Shown: piece by piece, positions 1 through 12,430 of the stretch
Position numbering within the stretch: the first letter of the stretch is position 1
Layout of the letters: the number at the start of each line of letters is the position of its first letter
From: Mercurialis annua
Taxonomy: Eukaryota > Streptophyta > Magnoliopsida > Malpighiales > Euphorbiaceae
Assembly (NCBI RefSeq): GCF_937616625.2
Contig: NC_065571.1
Coordinates: 11,286,501 to 11,350,500, forward strand
Direction: 5' to 3'
DNA: 64,000 nt
The notes under the pieces: model-generated
The model's input: only the letters and a program-made list of their open reading frames with translations
Databases searched by the model: none
Told to the model about the DNA's origin: nothing
Position numbers and translations under genes: made by a program

Positions 1-442
1 CTTCAGTTTTGATCCAAGTCGATTTTAGTTTGAAATCAATTAAAATCGATTTCAGCTTGAAATCTAAATTAAAACACAGACAATTTACATAAATTTTAAT
101 CAAAGTGGGATATAGACAAGTTCGGATCTCCTCTTATAATCTCATTCTATATTCTGAATATAGTAGGTTTCTCTTTTTTGATTTTTATTGGGATGTTGCT
201 GTTGTTTTTATTTTCTGTTGATGTTGTTGTTTTCAGCTTTGTTGTTGTTTTTCCCTGCTCCTGCTGCTGTTTTCTGCTGCTACAGCTGCTGTTGCTTTCT
301 TAATATACCGTTTGTATACTTCTAGTATACTTTGAGTAATACCCTCATATAATAGTAGTATATTTTAACAATAATAACTTTGAATTAGAATTAAAAATTA
401 GTATAATAATTACATAAGTAAATTATATAACTTTAAAATTAA
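1..442. other. AT-rich sequence, no gene seen
   Basis: Very AT-rich DNA with no credible reading frame. Positions about 186-300 are a degenerate GTT/GCT trinucleotide run (low-complexity repeat). Nothing else is recognised. Confidence 0.6.
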
Positions 443-1186
443 CTAGTTTTACAGTACGTGCTACGCACGTAGCTCGTAATATGACTCGTCAATCTATATA
501 TTAACTAAATTTATTATAAACAAAATGTAAATTTCGAGTTTTTATAGATTATAAAATATCTTATAAGCTAAAATAATATGATTCTTTTTTTAATAAATTT
601 AATTGTATATTGATTAATTATATTAATAATTATGTGGCTCATAATATCATACATCATAACAAACGTTTAATTAAAAATTAAATTAAAAAATTAAATTACT
701 AATCAAAATACAATTTATTTTATGTTAACTGGCACAATTAAACAAATGGACCACATATGCAGATATATAAAAATATTTTTTTCTTAAATGAAAGTTAAGT
801 ATAGATTAATAGATGATAATTTTTGGATCAATATCATAAAAGTTCACCAAGTTTACACGTTTTTTCATTTTAATCACGAAGCTATTTTCATGCACGAACT
901 ACCATTTTTTTCAAATTCATGCACGGTGTTAACTTGTCACGGATCCATTAGTGTAATTCGCTGAGGTGGAGGTCATTTTACACCAATGGATGAATGCCAC
1001 CTCAGCACCGTGCATGAATTTTAGAAAAAGTGGTAGTTCGTACATGAAAATGAAAAAATTAAACTTCGTAATTAAAATGAAAAAACGTGAAAGTTCGTGA
1101 TTTTTTTTTTTTGATATTTACCCTAATTTTTTTAAGTAAAAGTTGTATTAGAAATAACAATAAGTTAACTATTATATATATATAGA
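443..1186 (-). mobile_element. Helitron-like element (3' end clear, 5' end tentative)
   Basis: Read on the minus strand, a 7-bp stem hairpin (TACGTGC / GCACGTA, loop of 3, at 455-471) lies 8 nt before the terminus CTAG, which is followed by T. That is the Helitron 3' signature: hairpin, then CTRR, inserted between A and T. A matching 5' terminus TCTATATATA preceded by A fits at 1186, giving a 744-bp non-autonomous element. No Rep/helicase frame is present. The 3' end is fairly secure; the 5' end is chosen only because it satisfies the A|TC rule. Confidence 0.5.
825..1123. mobile_element. MITE with long terminal inverted repeats
   Basis: Two arms of about 100 bp are inverted copies of each other. 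The left arm contains ACACGTTTTTTCATTTTAAT and the right arm its near-complement, meeting around a GGTGGAGGTC centre. An 8-bp direct repeat TAATTTTT flanks both sides. Long arms and an 8-9-bp duplication fit a Mutator-like MITE. It lies inside the Helitron-like element, so it inserted later. Confidence 0.6.
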
Positions 1187-1528
1187 TATTATTTTCTTAC
1201 TTTGTTGTGGGCAATTTCCCAAATTAATGTGAGTCCTGTTAGGTTAATTTGTTTTTGAACAAAGGATCACTTTACCCCCTCATTTTGGCACAAAGTATTA
1301 AAAACGTCCAAATTGAGAAAACCGGATCACTTTTACCTTGAACTTGTTAAAACCGATACAAAAACACCCCTTATGCTGGCGTGGCACTTAATTGGAGAGT
1401 GGATTTCTAATTAAACCTAATTTACTCTAATTAATCACACTCAAACACTAATTAATAACAATTAAACTCTAATAAATCTAGGGGCCTTTTTGAACTTTTA
1501 TCCAAAAAAAATTTAATTTTTTTTTACT

Positions 1529-1645
1529 TTCCGGCGAGGAGGACTTCCTCCTCGCCGGAAGTCTGTTCTTGAGAGAACAGACGGCAAGAACAGACTCAGG
1601 TCTGTTCTTCAAGACCCATGGGTCAATTTTTTGACCCATGGGTCT
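1529..1645. repeat. Cap hairpin plus three palindromes in element A
   Basis: A 32-bp cap palindrome (1529-1560, arms built on CCGGCGAGGAGGA) is followed by three more: 1561-1582 (arms GTCTGTTCT, loop TGAG), 1586-1609 (arms AAGAACAGAC, loop TCAG) and 1612-1645 (arms AGACCCATGGGTCAA, loop TTTT). The order matches element B (cap then palindromes), and the cap arms are nearly the same as in B, but the array palindromes differ in sequence. Confidence 0.85.
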
Positions 1646-1705
1646 GATTTAATTTGTAAAAAATTGTAATTTTTTTTATTAAAAAATATAAATTTTAGGG
1701 ATTAA

Positions 1706-4489
1706 TTTAATATCCCATATTTTTTTTATTATCTTATTTTATTTAATTTAAATTTTATGACGTATTATATTTTAAATTTGAATTTTTGGATAAAATTTTA
1801 TAGATGAATATTTTTTTGAGTGCATTTAAAATATTTTAACTCCAATTTACTTATATATAAATACACACACACGTGTTTTACCATTCATCTCATTGCCCTA
1901 ATTCAATAACAAAACTCAGACTCCTCCTTTTTATTTTTCGGCGGAAAGTGGCATTGTCTTTATGCGATTATTATTTCCTTCCTCTGCAATTTGAAAAGAG
2001 GTAATCTATTATTTTTCATTATTTTATTCTAATACATTTGTTAGGAAAAAATTTCACCACCCATGTATTAGTCCATGTCATCAACGTAACTTTTCCATTT
2101 GTATAATTCTTGTCCATCATTGTTTCGTCTTTTTGTGATGCCATGGGTTAATGGAAAAATAATCTATTTCTTATGCTTTTTTTTTGAAGAATTAATCATT
2201 ATTATATTATTTATTAATTTGGTAAATTCCATCATTTTTATCTTTTGAAATCTTGGTTGCGGCTTTTGTTTACTGTATTGTTAATGTTAGGTTTGCTCTT
2301 ATGTTGAAGATGACGAGGTGTCTTTGGCTTATTGGCTGCTTTGATTTTTTTTTTTTGGTTAAAGGTTTTTTTAGGTCATTGATTTATTTTGCTTTTAACA
2401 TATTGATTCCTTTTCTTATTTATTAACTGTTTTATAATTGATTTTTAATTTAAGTTACAAATTTAGTTTCGACTATTACTTCGACGATTTAATTGTTAAT
2501 TATGATTTTAAATTACTTTGGGTACCATTATTTTAATTCTAGAATTAATATTAATCTTATTATAATTTAAATAATTTTTAATTAAATTATTTATTTGGAC
2601 TATATTCAATAGGGAGTTGAATCTGTTTGTTAAATGAAAGAGATGGGTAAGTGACTAAAGTGGTATTTAGGTTTTTTTGGTTTAAATCAATAAAATTTTT
2701 AAGTTAAATTTTATCTACTGATTAATTGATTTTGATTTTAATTTGGGGAATTCATGTTAAATTAATAAGTTGACAGTTTGGTAATATTATTTTTAAATCT
2801 ACAAAATAATATTTGAGTTATTAAAAATTCAATTAACAATTATTATTAATTATTATTTAATGGTTAATTAGAGATTTCGGGCTTAGCGTGCCAATGTGAT
2901 TGAGTTTATATTTTTAAACTTTGGATTTCGTTATATAAAATTTGACAAATTGAAATCGACGATTATTTTATAATTTAAATTAATATAATTACTGGGGTAA
3001 TTATATTTGATTTTAAATATCTTTTTGGTATGTCATTTTGGCTAAATTATAATTTAGCTCTTAAACGTTTTTAAAATTTGTCTGATTAAGTTTTTGATTG
3101 TAACTTGGGTTACCTAGAATTGAAGTTATTGAGTTCCGCTTTTAAAATGGATTAATATTTTGTTAAATTGTTTTATAAATATAAACTCGGGTTTATATTT
3201 GATAAACGTTTTGAGTCGGATTAGACTTGGGTCATCCGACAAGTGAGGTTAGCTTGGTAGTTATTGGTAACTCGGCAAACCCACTATTTGTAAATTATTT
3301 ATTATTTAAAGTTATTAAATAATATTTATAAATTGGATTTTAAGCGAGAACTCAATAGACTTATATTAATTGGTCTTTATTACCTTTTTGATATATTTGT
3401 GTTACTTTGGATTGTTTATTACTACGTGTTAATTGTGCCAGTCTTATGTGGTGTCTAGTACTCTCTAGAGTTAGGGTCTGATTTTAATAATTATTTTATT
3501 GTCTAGACTCGTCTACTGTTCGTGCTTCAGAGGCGAATCAGAGTTAGTTGCTTGCCGGTATTTCACGTGGATTAGCAAGCAGTGAGTTTGTACTTACTAT
3601 TTACCGCTTTATTAAGTAAATTGTTATTTTGATATTAAATATATATACTGTACGTATATTTCGAACTGTTTTTATATTATGGCTTCTAGTTGGAACATGC
3701 TACCTAATGGGCGTCATTAGGACTGCGTGCGCACCGGTAATGATCTGGGAAAGGTAATTATGGTAATATGGTAACTCGGTGTGAGCATAGCTCTCGGGAC
3801 CAAGTAGAGTAACTCGGTGTAGCTCAGCTCTCGGGACTCTGGTATAAGTGTGGTCAGTGGTAACTCGGTGTAGCTCAGCTCTCGGGACCAGACCTGTTAG
3901 ATTATGTTTATTATTTAGAATTGTGGATCAGGGTTCCAACTATTATTCGTAATATCGTTGTGAAGTGTTTTAAACGATTTTAAAGGTTTTCCACGTAATA
4001 AATGTAGATAGTGGTATAAACTCATCTCAGTATATCTGACCCCGTTGCTTTTCCCAATTTTTCCCAGGGTTATGATCTGAGAGAGTCTGGTGATCTCCGC
4101 ATTTACTTTTCCTCGGAGGTTCCATTTATTTTAGTAGAACTATCAAACTATTTTATTCTTAGACTGCAGTAGTTGACTAGACGTCTTTATTATTATTACA
4201 GTTGTTTGTCGGATTGGTCTGACTAGTTATATTGCTCTGACATATTATATGATTTATTCAGATTATTTATGTTATGCCTATTTTTAGACTCAGAATTGGA
4301 TAAGCATGTTATGTTAATTAATGAATATTATAACTACTAGATTTATGCTGAAGTCTCGGTTGCCCCCGAGCATTGGTTTTCTGCAGGTTTAATTAATTTG
4401 TATGTTATAAGTAAGGCTAGCTACGGGTGTTGGTACTACATTACCCATGCCCTAGCGCCGGTCACGATTCATGAAAATGGGTCGTGACA
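1706..4489 (+). repeat. 5' LTR of element D
   Basis: Nearly identical to 12431-15213. It ends GGGTCGTGACA. Its first two bases are TT where the 3' LTR has TG, so the canonical terminus is mutated here. A TATA-like run lies at 1852-1860. A predicted leader intron runs from GAG|GT at 2001 to a pyrimidine-rich CAG at 4067. Three copies of a unit containing GTAACTCGGTGTAGCTCAGC lie at about 3770-3895. Unlike families C, E and H, it has no palindrome array. Confidence 0.9.
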
Positions 4490-4493
4490 AACT

Positions 4494-4505
4494 TGGTATC
4501 AGAGC
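4494..4505 (+). other. Primer binding site (tRNA-iMet type), element D
   Basis: TGGTATCAGAGC, 4 nt after the LTR terminus, is the standard complement of the 3' end of plant initiator tRNA-Met and primes minus-strand synthesis. Confidence 0.9.
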
Positions 4506-7500
4506 TTTGGTTCCAAACCAAGGCCATTGCTTGCTATGTGTTTACTCTGTTAAGTATCGTTGTGTCTTAGGAACTACTGCGGAATTAGGATTCGTGTCTT
4601 GTCTTTTAAACGTCATCATTTGTTTTCAAACCTTCAGCCTACATTCTATAGGTGATGTCTGTCAGTCCTTATTTGGTATTGATGCTTTGATTGACAATTT
4701 ATTTCACTTGGATGTTAATTGCTGTGTTTTACCATGTTGAGATTATTTCACTAGGGTGAGTATTATTGCTTTTGATTTCTCGGGAAATCATTGGTTGGTA
4801 AATTTTCCCTAAAGACTCATACTTGGGTATGATGTTTGACAAAACTTGTCGTTTATGCCTAAAACGATTTAGAATATATGGTAATGTTACAGTTATTTTA
4901 CGTGATGCGTTGAACTGCTTTTGCCTTGTTAATAAAGTACATCTTGGCTTTGGCCTCAATTGTTGATGTTAAATGTGATCGTATGTTGGACGCTAGCCTT
5001 ATTTTTCAATTAAAGAGATTTTGGGTTAAACCTTAAAACGTGTTTGATGGTCATGCATTGTTTGACCACATGTTGATTTAGAGATTCTTATCGAGAATAT
5101 TGTTTTATCCGATTTGTATTTCGACATAGAGTTATAAGAGAAGTTTAATTTTTAAATTCTTAAAAAGATGGTTTTTGGTTGAGTTGCCAGTAAATATTTT
5201 GAAATATTATGTTTGGTCTGGTGTTAACAAGCGATGGTTTCAAATGATGTTTTATGAGATAAGTCATTGTTTTAAGAATTCAACGTTGAAGTTATTTTAT
5301 CATGTTGTAGTATGCCAGCATTTTAATTTTTGAGATTTACAGAATAGATGTTTGAAATTAAAGATTTCTCAATTGAGTTTAAATTACCGTTTAGCAGTTG
5401 GTTTAAATTGAGCTCCAAAAAAAAAAAAAAAAAAAATTGAAAGGGTGGAAATTTATTTAAAATACTTTTCCGGATTTACAAATATTTTAAATACGTTTTA
5501 TAAACGATTGTTTTGGGTTCGACTTGGGTCACCAAAAAAATTTAGGAGTTGAGCTTGGTAGTTGTAATGACTCGGTTAGCTCGATAATTTTATTGTCTGA
5601 GATACTTGAGTATACGTTCTAAAACAACTGATTAATAAGAAGAGATTTTTACGAACTGTGATTTTGTTATAACCTTGGGGCTCAGCAAAATTTGAAAATT
5701 TTCGTATTTAATTTTAATTTTAAAACGAATTTTAAAGCGTACTATTAAAGGACGATATAATTACATGGTAAATTTGTAAAGAGATTTCAAGGAAATGTTG
5801 TGGCATATCCTGATTTGTTTTAAGTATGCTTGAGTTAATTGTGTTCAATGGCATGGTTACGTGGTTTGCGATTTACAGATTTGTTATCTTGTGATCAGAA
5901 TTTGTGTTTTTATAACTCGCTTGTCTGTTGGACTAAGTTGAATGTTTTAGTTTTGTCTCTTCGTGCGGTGTAGCACGTGAGATGATCTAATCATGTGGTT
6001 ATGGTTGGCTTACCTTGATGTATAGTTTTGACCTTTGAGTTAGATCTTCTTTTAAATCTTGTTTCCCTTTTGTTTCGGTTTTGGGTTGCGCGGGGCTTTA
6101 CTATTTCTGTTTTGTGGATCGAAACCCTTGGGTTTCGATAACGAGGAATACAAGGGAGGTACTTCCTTTGGATTGGTTGATGATTTCTGATTATCCTAGG
6201 ATGGGTATTGCAAACTCTGAACCGAAAAGATAGATCGATGTATTAATACACTGGTGTTTCCATCAAGTCTGATGATGCGATGCGGGAGCTGGCGGTAAAT
6301 TTTATAGGGACATATTTGATGTGCTTTTTCTTTGGAAATAAGTTTCAGTAGGGTTGAGGTTGGTTGGACACTTAATGTGTTAAGTTTTAGCAAGTTATCA
6401 AGTTAAATTGTTATATAACATTGAATGATGATAGATTGCAAGTACGAAATTTGAGGAATATTTTTGAGGATTCGAGTGCACACCTCACAGAGTGTAACGT
6501 CTAGCACATGATTTATTGGGAAATGGATTTCAAAGGTTGATTCGTTAAAATATTTGAAATATTTTCAACACGTAATTGTGCCCAGACATATCATGAACAT
6601 GCATTTTAAATGTCACGAATAGGATTGCATTGAGCATAAAGTATGTTCACTAAATAAAGATAAATTAATAATTAATACATGCATAATAGTACATGCATCA
6701 CGTGCATAGAAATGATTAGGGTTGGATGCAACTCTTTGGGGATGAGAGATGTCATCACCCTGGCGCACAATTATGTAAAATGGATTTTATCAATAAAGTG
6801 ATTTGGAAAAAAAAAATGTTTTGAAATAATCTCGCGAGTCCCTTTGGGGTAAATATATTTATAAAGTTGTGGAATTTCAAATGATTTTAAAACCGATACC
6901 GAAAGGTAGCTAGACAAATACTCTGTGATGATAGTGATGATTATTGGACGTTTACGTTGTGAGCGATTGGTCTGTAGAATCAGAATCTTGTAGTTATAAG
7001 AAAGAATGATTTTGAGGTTGCGCTCGAGGTATAGTTGCACCAAGTGCGGAATATGGTTAGATTCAGATTAGAAAGTGTTCGTGATAACTTTTGATTTGTG
7101 ATTTTAGAGATTTGTGGATTAAGGATGTTGGTTATGCTCATGTGTATGTATACACTGTATTTCTTTTTTTTTTAAAAAAAAAGAGACCTTATCTTTTCAA
7201 AATGTAATTAGTCCAAATAATTTTGTATCGATATAAGGTATGTTTATAAACCGGAGATTTACATTGCTGATTTTACCTTTCTGATGAGAGGGAGAAATTT
7301 TGTCAAAATTGATTCAAAAGGGATAATAAATTTTTTCGCTTGAGCGATTTTTTCAATTTTGTTTTTGTTTGAAAAAAAAAAAAAAAAAATTTGAAGCGAC
7401 TTAAAAATTTTGGGATGCTTGAAACATCAATGTGTATTTTGAATACGGAAAATTCGGCCACCGTGGTTTTTTTTTAGTATAAATTATTAAAAAGTGTATT

Positions 7501-8529
7501 AGCAAGTTTGAAATAAAAAAAAAAAAAACATAAATTTTTGTCAATTGAACTGTTTTATAGATTTGCAAATGTATTGGAAAGTAAGAGGAAATTTCGGATT
7601 TAAATGTGGAGGTCTTGAAATTTTTCAAGGGTTTGCAAAACCGATGGTTTTTCAACGGTAAGGGTATTTTGATTTCGAACGAAAAGGAGGTGTAAGACGT
7701 AGAGTCTTTTAATCAAAGTGGAACTTCTTTTTGTGTATAAAATATTTGATATTAAAAGATTTTATACCCACAGGAGTTGGTTTTGAGCATAACTAACAAT
7801 CTGATCGTATTGATCTCTCGTTGTATACGAGGCTGTAGTCAATTGATTGAATAATTTTGAGGATTTGAATTCGATTTTGTTATATGAGGTAGTTGATTTA
7901 AAAATCGAAATCGCGGTTAATAGGTTTCGACAACTAAAATAGGTTGATTGATTTTGTTATAGAGGGTATTATCGTAATAATGAATATCGTTGGGTCATTT
8001 GTTGAACCCTTGGTAAGGGTGACAAATTTTATGTTGTCAGATGCAGTCAATGTGCAGAGTAGTCATGGCGTTATGTTTCTGAGTGATTGGAAGAATCATT
8101 ATGATGGATATTGTTTATAATTGATATAGAAATTTTTTTTGTATTCATGAGAGATGTTCGCTTTTCTTTGAATTGCGTTACGAGTTTTTGTGTTGTGGAT
8201 TCACAAGTTAATAGTATTATCGAGCTGGTACCAATCGTTAGGATTAGATGATTATTATCATGTTTGTTTTGGAACCGAAATATTTTCTGAAATTATTGGG
8301 TTTTGTTATCGGTCATTTTGAAGTAGAGATGCTATAAGTAAAAGGAAGTAAGGGTTTAGGAATGATAGATTTTATCAACTATATTGCAATGTTATTGTTT
8401 TGTTTGAGGCAAAAGAGTTTGGAGTTGTAGAGCTATAGTTGAGCTTAACGCTTAACCATGTATGATAATGAGGATTTTGTAATAGATGAGTTTCGAGCTG
8501 GCTTTGGAAACCACTCCGGTATAGAAAAA
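4506..8529 (+). other. Non-coding interior of element D
   Basis: About 4 kb with no frame longer than about 90 codons and no recognisable gag or pol. Several poly-A/T runs (for example 5417-5437) are present. Just after the primer site it shares a short GGAACTACTGC-containing leader with element C, and further in a conserved block with C. Confidence 0.7.
6560..6775 (+). other. Conserved non-coding module shared with element C
   Basis: Contains GCAACTCTTTGGGGATGAGA followed by GTCATCACCCT and preceded by several ATGCAT motifs. The same order and near-identical words occur in element C at 23095-23280, although most of the two interiors does not match by eye. Conservation without coding capacity suggests a cis-acting RNA element such as a packaging or dimerisation signal; that role is inference. 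Confidence 0.6.
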
Positions 8530-9539
8530 TGGTGTGTAATGCCCCGTAATTTTAAGTAATTAGAATATGCCACGAGGTCAAATTGGAGTAATCAAAATAT
8601 TAAAAATAATATTTTGTGGGTTCGAATATTAAGAAAAATATTCGGAAAGACTAAATTTAATAGTCAAAAGATAATAGTAGGTTTGATTATTTAAGATTAT
8701 TAAATCACGGGAAGTGATTTAATAGATTCGGAATACGTAAATTAAATTTAAACGTAAATTTAATTTATACGAATCCGTAAAAGAGTATCGTAATAATATG
8801 AGTTTAAAATTTAAATTGGGAATTTAAATTTTAATAAACGAGTGTGAACGGGAGTAATAAATTTGAAAATACTTTTTAGTGTCGTATAAATTGATATATT
8901 GATAATTAAAATATCAATGTACCACTCTAAATGGAGAGTTTAAGATTTCGGACAAAACCCCGAAATTAGAATGTCGAAACTCGGAAAGCTTGACGAGTTA
9001 TGGACGAATATAAATTAAGATATATATATAAATATATATATTAAAAAAATAAAAGAAAAAGAAAATAAAAAGAATGAGGCGGTGGAGAAGTGGGCGCCAA
9101 GTTGGAAAAATGTCCACTTTGATCCCTGAACTTTTAACTTTAATTAGTTTCAGTTATAAACTAATTAAATGTTATTAGTTGGTCTAAATTAAATATAAAA
9201 TCATATATAAGTCCCGAGCGAATAATTTTGGTGTCATTACTCGCGAAATAATTCGAAGAAGCTACGGTCCAATTTTTATTAAATTTGGACGTAGTAATTT
9301 TATTTAAGTGGGACTGATTTGGACCTAATAAATCTTTGGAGATTTATTAAAAATAAAATATAAGTCGGATGCGAATAAAAATTATATTTTTATTCGTTTT
9401 ATATTTTATTGGATTTTTGGGTAAAGTTTCGTAAAATTTGAAATTAGTCTCCGTTTGGGCTACGGACGACTAATTAAAATCAGAGTTAAAGTGCATGATT
9501 GAGCTAGTACCTAATGGTACTTTAGCCAAATCATTTCTC

Positions 9540-9547
9540 TATAAATA
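9540..9547 (+). promoter_or_regulatory. TATA box of LTR E
   Basis: TATAAATA within CTCTATAAATAGAG, about 1 kb into the LTR. It would place transcription start near 9570 and make everything downstream R-U5 leader. Confidence 0.6.
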
Positions 9548-9761
9548 GAGAAGAGGGGCAGCCTCACTTCCTTGCGCAGGGAAGGAGGGACCTGCTTGCT
9601 AGGCTTAGCAAGCAGAGGTGAGACGGTGCCGGCGCGGCGTGATCCGATTTCGCGATTCCGACTTCGATTTCTTCGGTAGTCCGGTAGTACGAGGTAATAA
9701 TCGATTAAATAGAAAATAAATTAAAATATTATAAACGTAGGAAGCACGTCGGGAATCGGCC

Positions 9762-9916
9762 CGGGAACGAAGTTCCGAGGGTGGCCTGACGGTGTACACG
9801 AACGTACACAAAAGTGCACGAACGTGCACAAGGTGCACGAACGTGTACCATGTGCACGAACGTGCATTGGCCAAGGGTTGTGCACGAACGTGCACAGGCA
9901 GTGCACAAACGTGTAC
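9762..9916. repeat. Cap hairpin and six-unit palindrome array, LTR E
   Basis: A short cap hairpin (9762-9777, GGAAC/GTTCC) precedes six 16-nt units of consensus GTGCACGAACGTGCAC at 9794, 9814, 9833, 9852, 9880 and 9901. The arms GTGCACG/CGTGCAC surround a two-base AA centre; units vary mainly at C/T of the outer arm. Spacers are 3-12 nt and not conserved. Confidence 0.9.
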
Positions 9917-10862
9917 ATGCCCTACACGGACGCGTAGTCCAACTCCGAAGGGGTCTTTTCAGGCGGCGAATCTGAGGGGACTTCGCCTAGTAGGACGGTG
10001 TGTTTACCGTCAGTCAATAAATGTTTAAAGGTGAACATTTTAAAATGATATAAGTCTATACGTTAAAACGATACGACGTTTTAACTAGGCTTTACATTAA
10101 TCAAAGTGATTAATATTAAAAGGATCATAAGTCCATGCCAAGAGTGGTATTATATATTGAACGAGAAGTTCAATATTGAGATTAGTTTATATGCGATATT
10201 TATAGTGTCAGAATTTGTTAATTGAGTCTATCGTTTATACGATAGGACTAGAGTTAAAATTCAATGTCTAATGTGTTTTGACATTTGAATTTTAATTAGA
10301 TCCGACGAGTGGTCGATCTAGTGAGCCAAACACCAACGTGTTTGACTGACAAGCTTGCTTGGAGCTTACGTTTTAAAAAAAAAATGGGGACGACAGTACT
10401 GTGAGTTTTACTTTGTGGTTTTTACTTTTGAATATTTATATTTAAACTGTTTTTAAATAACAAATCGCACTAGTATAATTAACCATGAAAGATCCATTGG
10501 AACAAACTTCCTATTGGTTTTCAATAGGACTGTGTGATCACCAGTAGTACGCTAGATACGAGCCTGTGTCTGACATAGAGGTCGGTTAATGTCATTGGGC
10601 GTTGGAAGTGCTAGCGACCCTGACTTAACAGTCTGAGGCGGCAGTAACGGTTACGGTCACAGGCAGTACTGTGATGGCAGTTTCACGGTTACGGTCCAGA
10701 CACCCGGCTTAGACGGCAGTGATTCAGTTCACGGTCTAAGGTCTATATTGTGTAGGTTGAGACCCATACAATAGTCTATCTTGTAGGGTTTCATCTGGAT
10801 CGACTAATTGGTAATATTTTACATACACAAATGTTTTATGTATTTGCGATTTAAATATTCAA

Positions 10863-11180
10863 GGGTTAATTACATATAAAATCACCACCTTTACACGAAT
10901 TTTCAAAAATAACACGACCTTTAAAACGTGTCAATTCAGGGCACCACCTTTCATTTATTTTCAAAAACAACATGAGCATGTTTTTAGATAAAATTTTGCT
11001 GACTTGGACACCCAATGGGAGTGCCACGTGTCATGCCACGTCAGCAAAAACGCCACTAAAAATGTGTTCATGTTATTTTTGAAAAAAAATGAAAGGTGGT
11101 GCCCTGAATTGCTATGTTTTAAAGGTCGAGTTATTTTTGCAATTTCGTGTAAAGGTGGTGATTTTATATGTAATTAACCC
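10863..11180. mobile_element. Mutator-like MITE inside LTR E
   Basis: Begins GGGTTAATTACATATAAAAT and ends with the inverted copy. The arms are about 130 bp and share 'CACCACCTTTACACG' and its complement. Flanked by the 9-bp duplication AATATTCAA (10854-10862 and 11181-11189). 318 bp, no coding capacity. Confidence 0.85.
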
Positions 11181-11847
11181 AATATTCAATTGTAAATTGT
11201 AGACTCACTCAGAAATATTTATATTTCTGACCCTCCCCAATATTCATCTTTCAGGTAATCAAGTACGAGGTCGGACTTCCACAATAATTTTGGAAGTCGT
11301 CAGTCATACCTCTAGAGCTGCAAGTAGTCGGGTACTGGGAAGTCTGTCTTTTTATTTACAGCAGTTCAAACTTATTTTAATATACTCTGATTTGAACTAC
11401 TGTATATGTATATGATTGAAAAGCTGCGTGTTTTCTAAAATGCTAGGACCAGGTGTTTGAGTGACACACTGGTTTCATGTGTTTAGCATTTTAAGATTGT
11501 ATTGGAAATAGAGCAGGTGCGTCAACTGAGATTGATGTTTGCGCTCTGATTTCTTTAAATACAATCAGGGTCTTAAGACTCAGTTTTCAGAAATGTGTTT
11601 ACATTAAACAAGAGAAAGGTTTTAACGATACTTTCTGAAAACAGATCATATGTGATATATGATCTTGAATTGCGATCGCGTTTTTGATAAAGGTGTTAAA
11701 GTATTTCTGCAACGAGGTTGCAAACCTTTTTATGTTTTAAAACGCGAAAAATTTACAAAGGTTTTTAGGCTTGCTACGGGTTTCGGAGCAACCACTCCCA
11801 TTCCCTAGCGCCGGTCGCGATCCATGAATTTGGGTCGTGACATGGTG

Positions 11848-12394
11848 ACTCTCAGTTGAATAAATTGTGTTATTATAAGTTGGAGCATCTACTGCTAGAA
11901 ACAGGATTTGGTGCATAAGTGTGTTGTGATCGCTTATATTGCGAGCCAGTGTCGGTTATGCGATTGGAGATTGGATCTTAATTATCCTAGTATATTAGCC
12001 GAGTGTTGGGTAGTAGAGCTTGTTGTATCTTAGTTGAACTGCCCTAGAGTTATGTTATCGTTATGCCTAGTGGAAGTTGTGTTAGTACTTTGGTGACCTT
12101 TGAGTGTGTTCAGTTTTTGCAACTGAAGGTTTTGGATTGTTTTGAGGGACAACCTGTTAAATTTTGCTTACGCGCGTGCGTATGCCGTTGGTCATGGAAT
12201 ACCATCAACGACAGTGGGTTGGTTTCTTGGTTTTGATCTGTTATTTAATGACAGAGGTCGTGTGCAGTTTCGTTATATTTTGTTGTCCTAATTTACGATA
12301 GGTATCTTGTGGATGTGTTTTCTTATCGGCTTTGTACATTTTGTTTAACTGGATGTGTAACTTTATGTTATGTGGTATGTCGATAGTTTTATTT
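11848..12394 (+). other. Remaining 3' interior of element D
   Basis: About 550 bp of non-coding interior between solo LTR E and the 3' end of D. No gene is recognised. Confidence 0.6.
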
Positions 12395-12430
12395 AAATTC
12401 GAGGACGAATTTTTAATTAGTTGGGGAGAA
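12395..12430 (+). other. Pol-tail remnant and polypurine tract, element D
   Basis: AAATTCGAGGACGAATTTTT, identical in element C (26751-26770), corresponds to the tail of Tekay/Del pol genes (it would encode FEDEFL). The purine-rich stretch GGGGAGAA follows immediately before the 3' LTR and would prime plus-strand synthesis. Confidence 0.7.

Larger units (their letters stand above)
9694..11254 (+). other. Predicted leader intron in LTR E
   Basis: The donor GAG|GTAATA and the pyrimidine-rich acceptor ATCTTTCAG|GTAATC bracket the palindrome array and the MITE. A perfect 8-bp hairpin, CAGAAATA-TTTA-TATTTCTG (11210-11229), lies just upstream of the acceptor. Equivalent donor, hairpin and acceptor are found in LTRs C and H. 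Splicing itself is inferred. Confidence 0.45.
8535..11842 (+). mobile_element. Solo LTR E (Tekay-like family)
   Basis: Begins TGTAATGCCCC, ends GGGTCGTGACA, and is flanked by the 5-bp duplication TGGTG (8530-8534 and 11843-11847). No internal region or second LTR is present, so it is a solo LTR left by recombination. It shares its last segment (CTAGCGCCGGT ... GGGTCGTGACA) and GCTTGCTACGGGTTTCGGAG with families C and H. Of its 3308 bp, 318 bp are a MITE insertion. It lies within the interior of element D. Confidence 0.9.

Noticed and set aside
4471..4740. 89-codon frame at the 5' end of element D interior
   Set aside because: Covers the primer site and begins in the LTR; no resemblance to gag.
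9605..10028. Overlapping frames on both strands rich in Thr/Cys/His/Val over the palindrome array of LTR E (and similar frames over arrays in B, C, H and F)
   Set aside because: Palindromic units without stop codons open frames on both strands; the peptides are only translations of the repeat.
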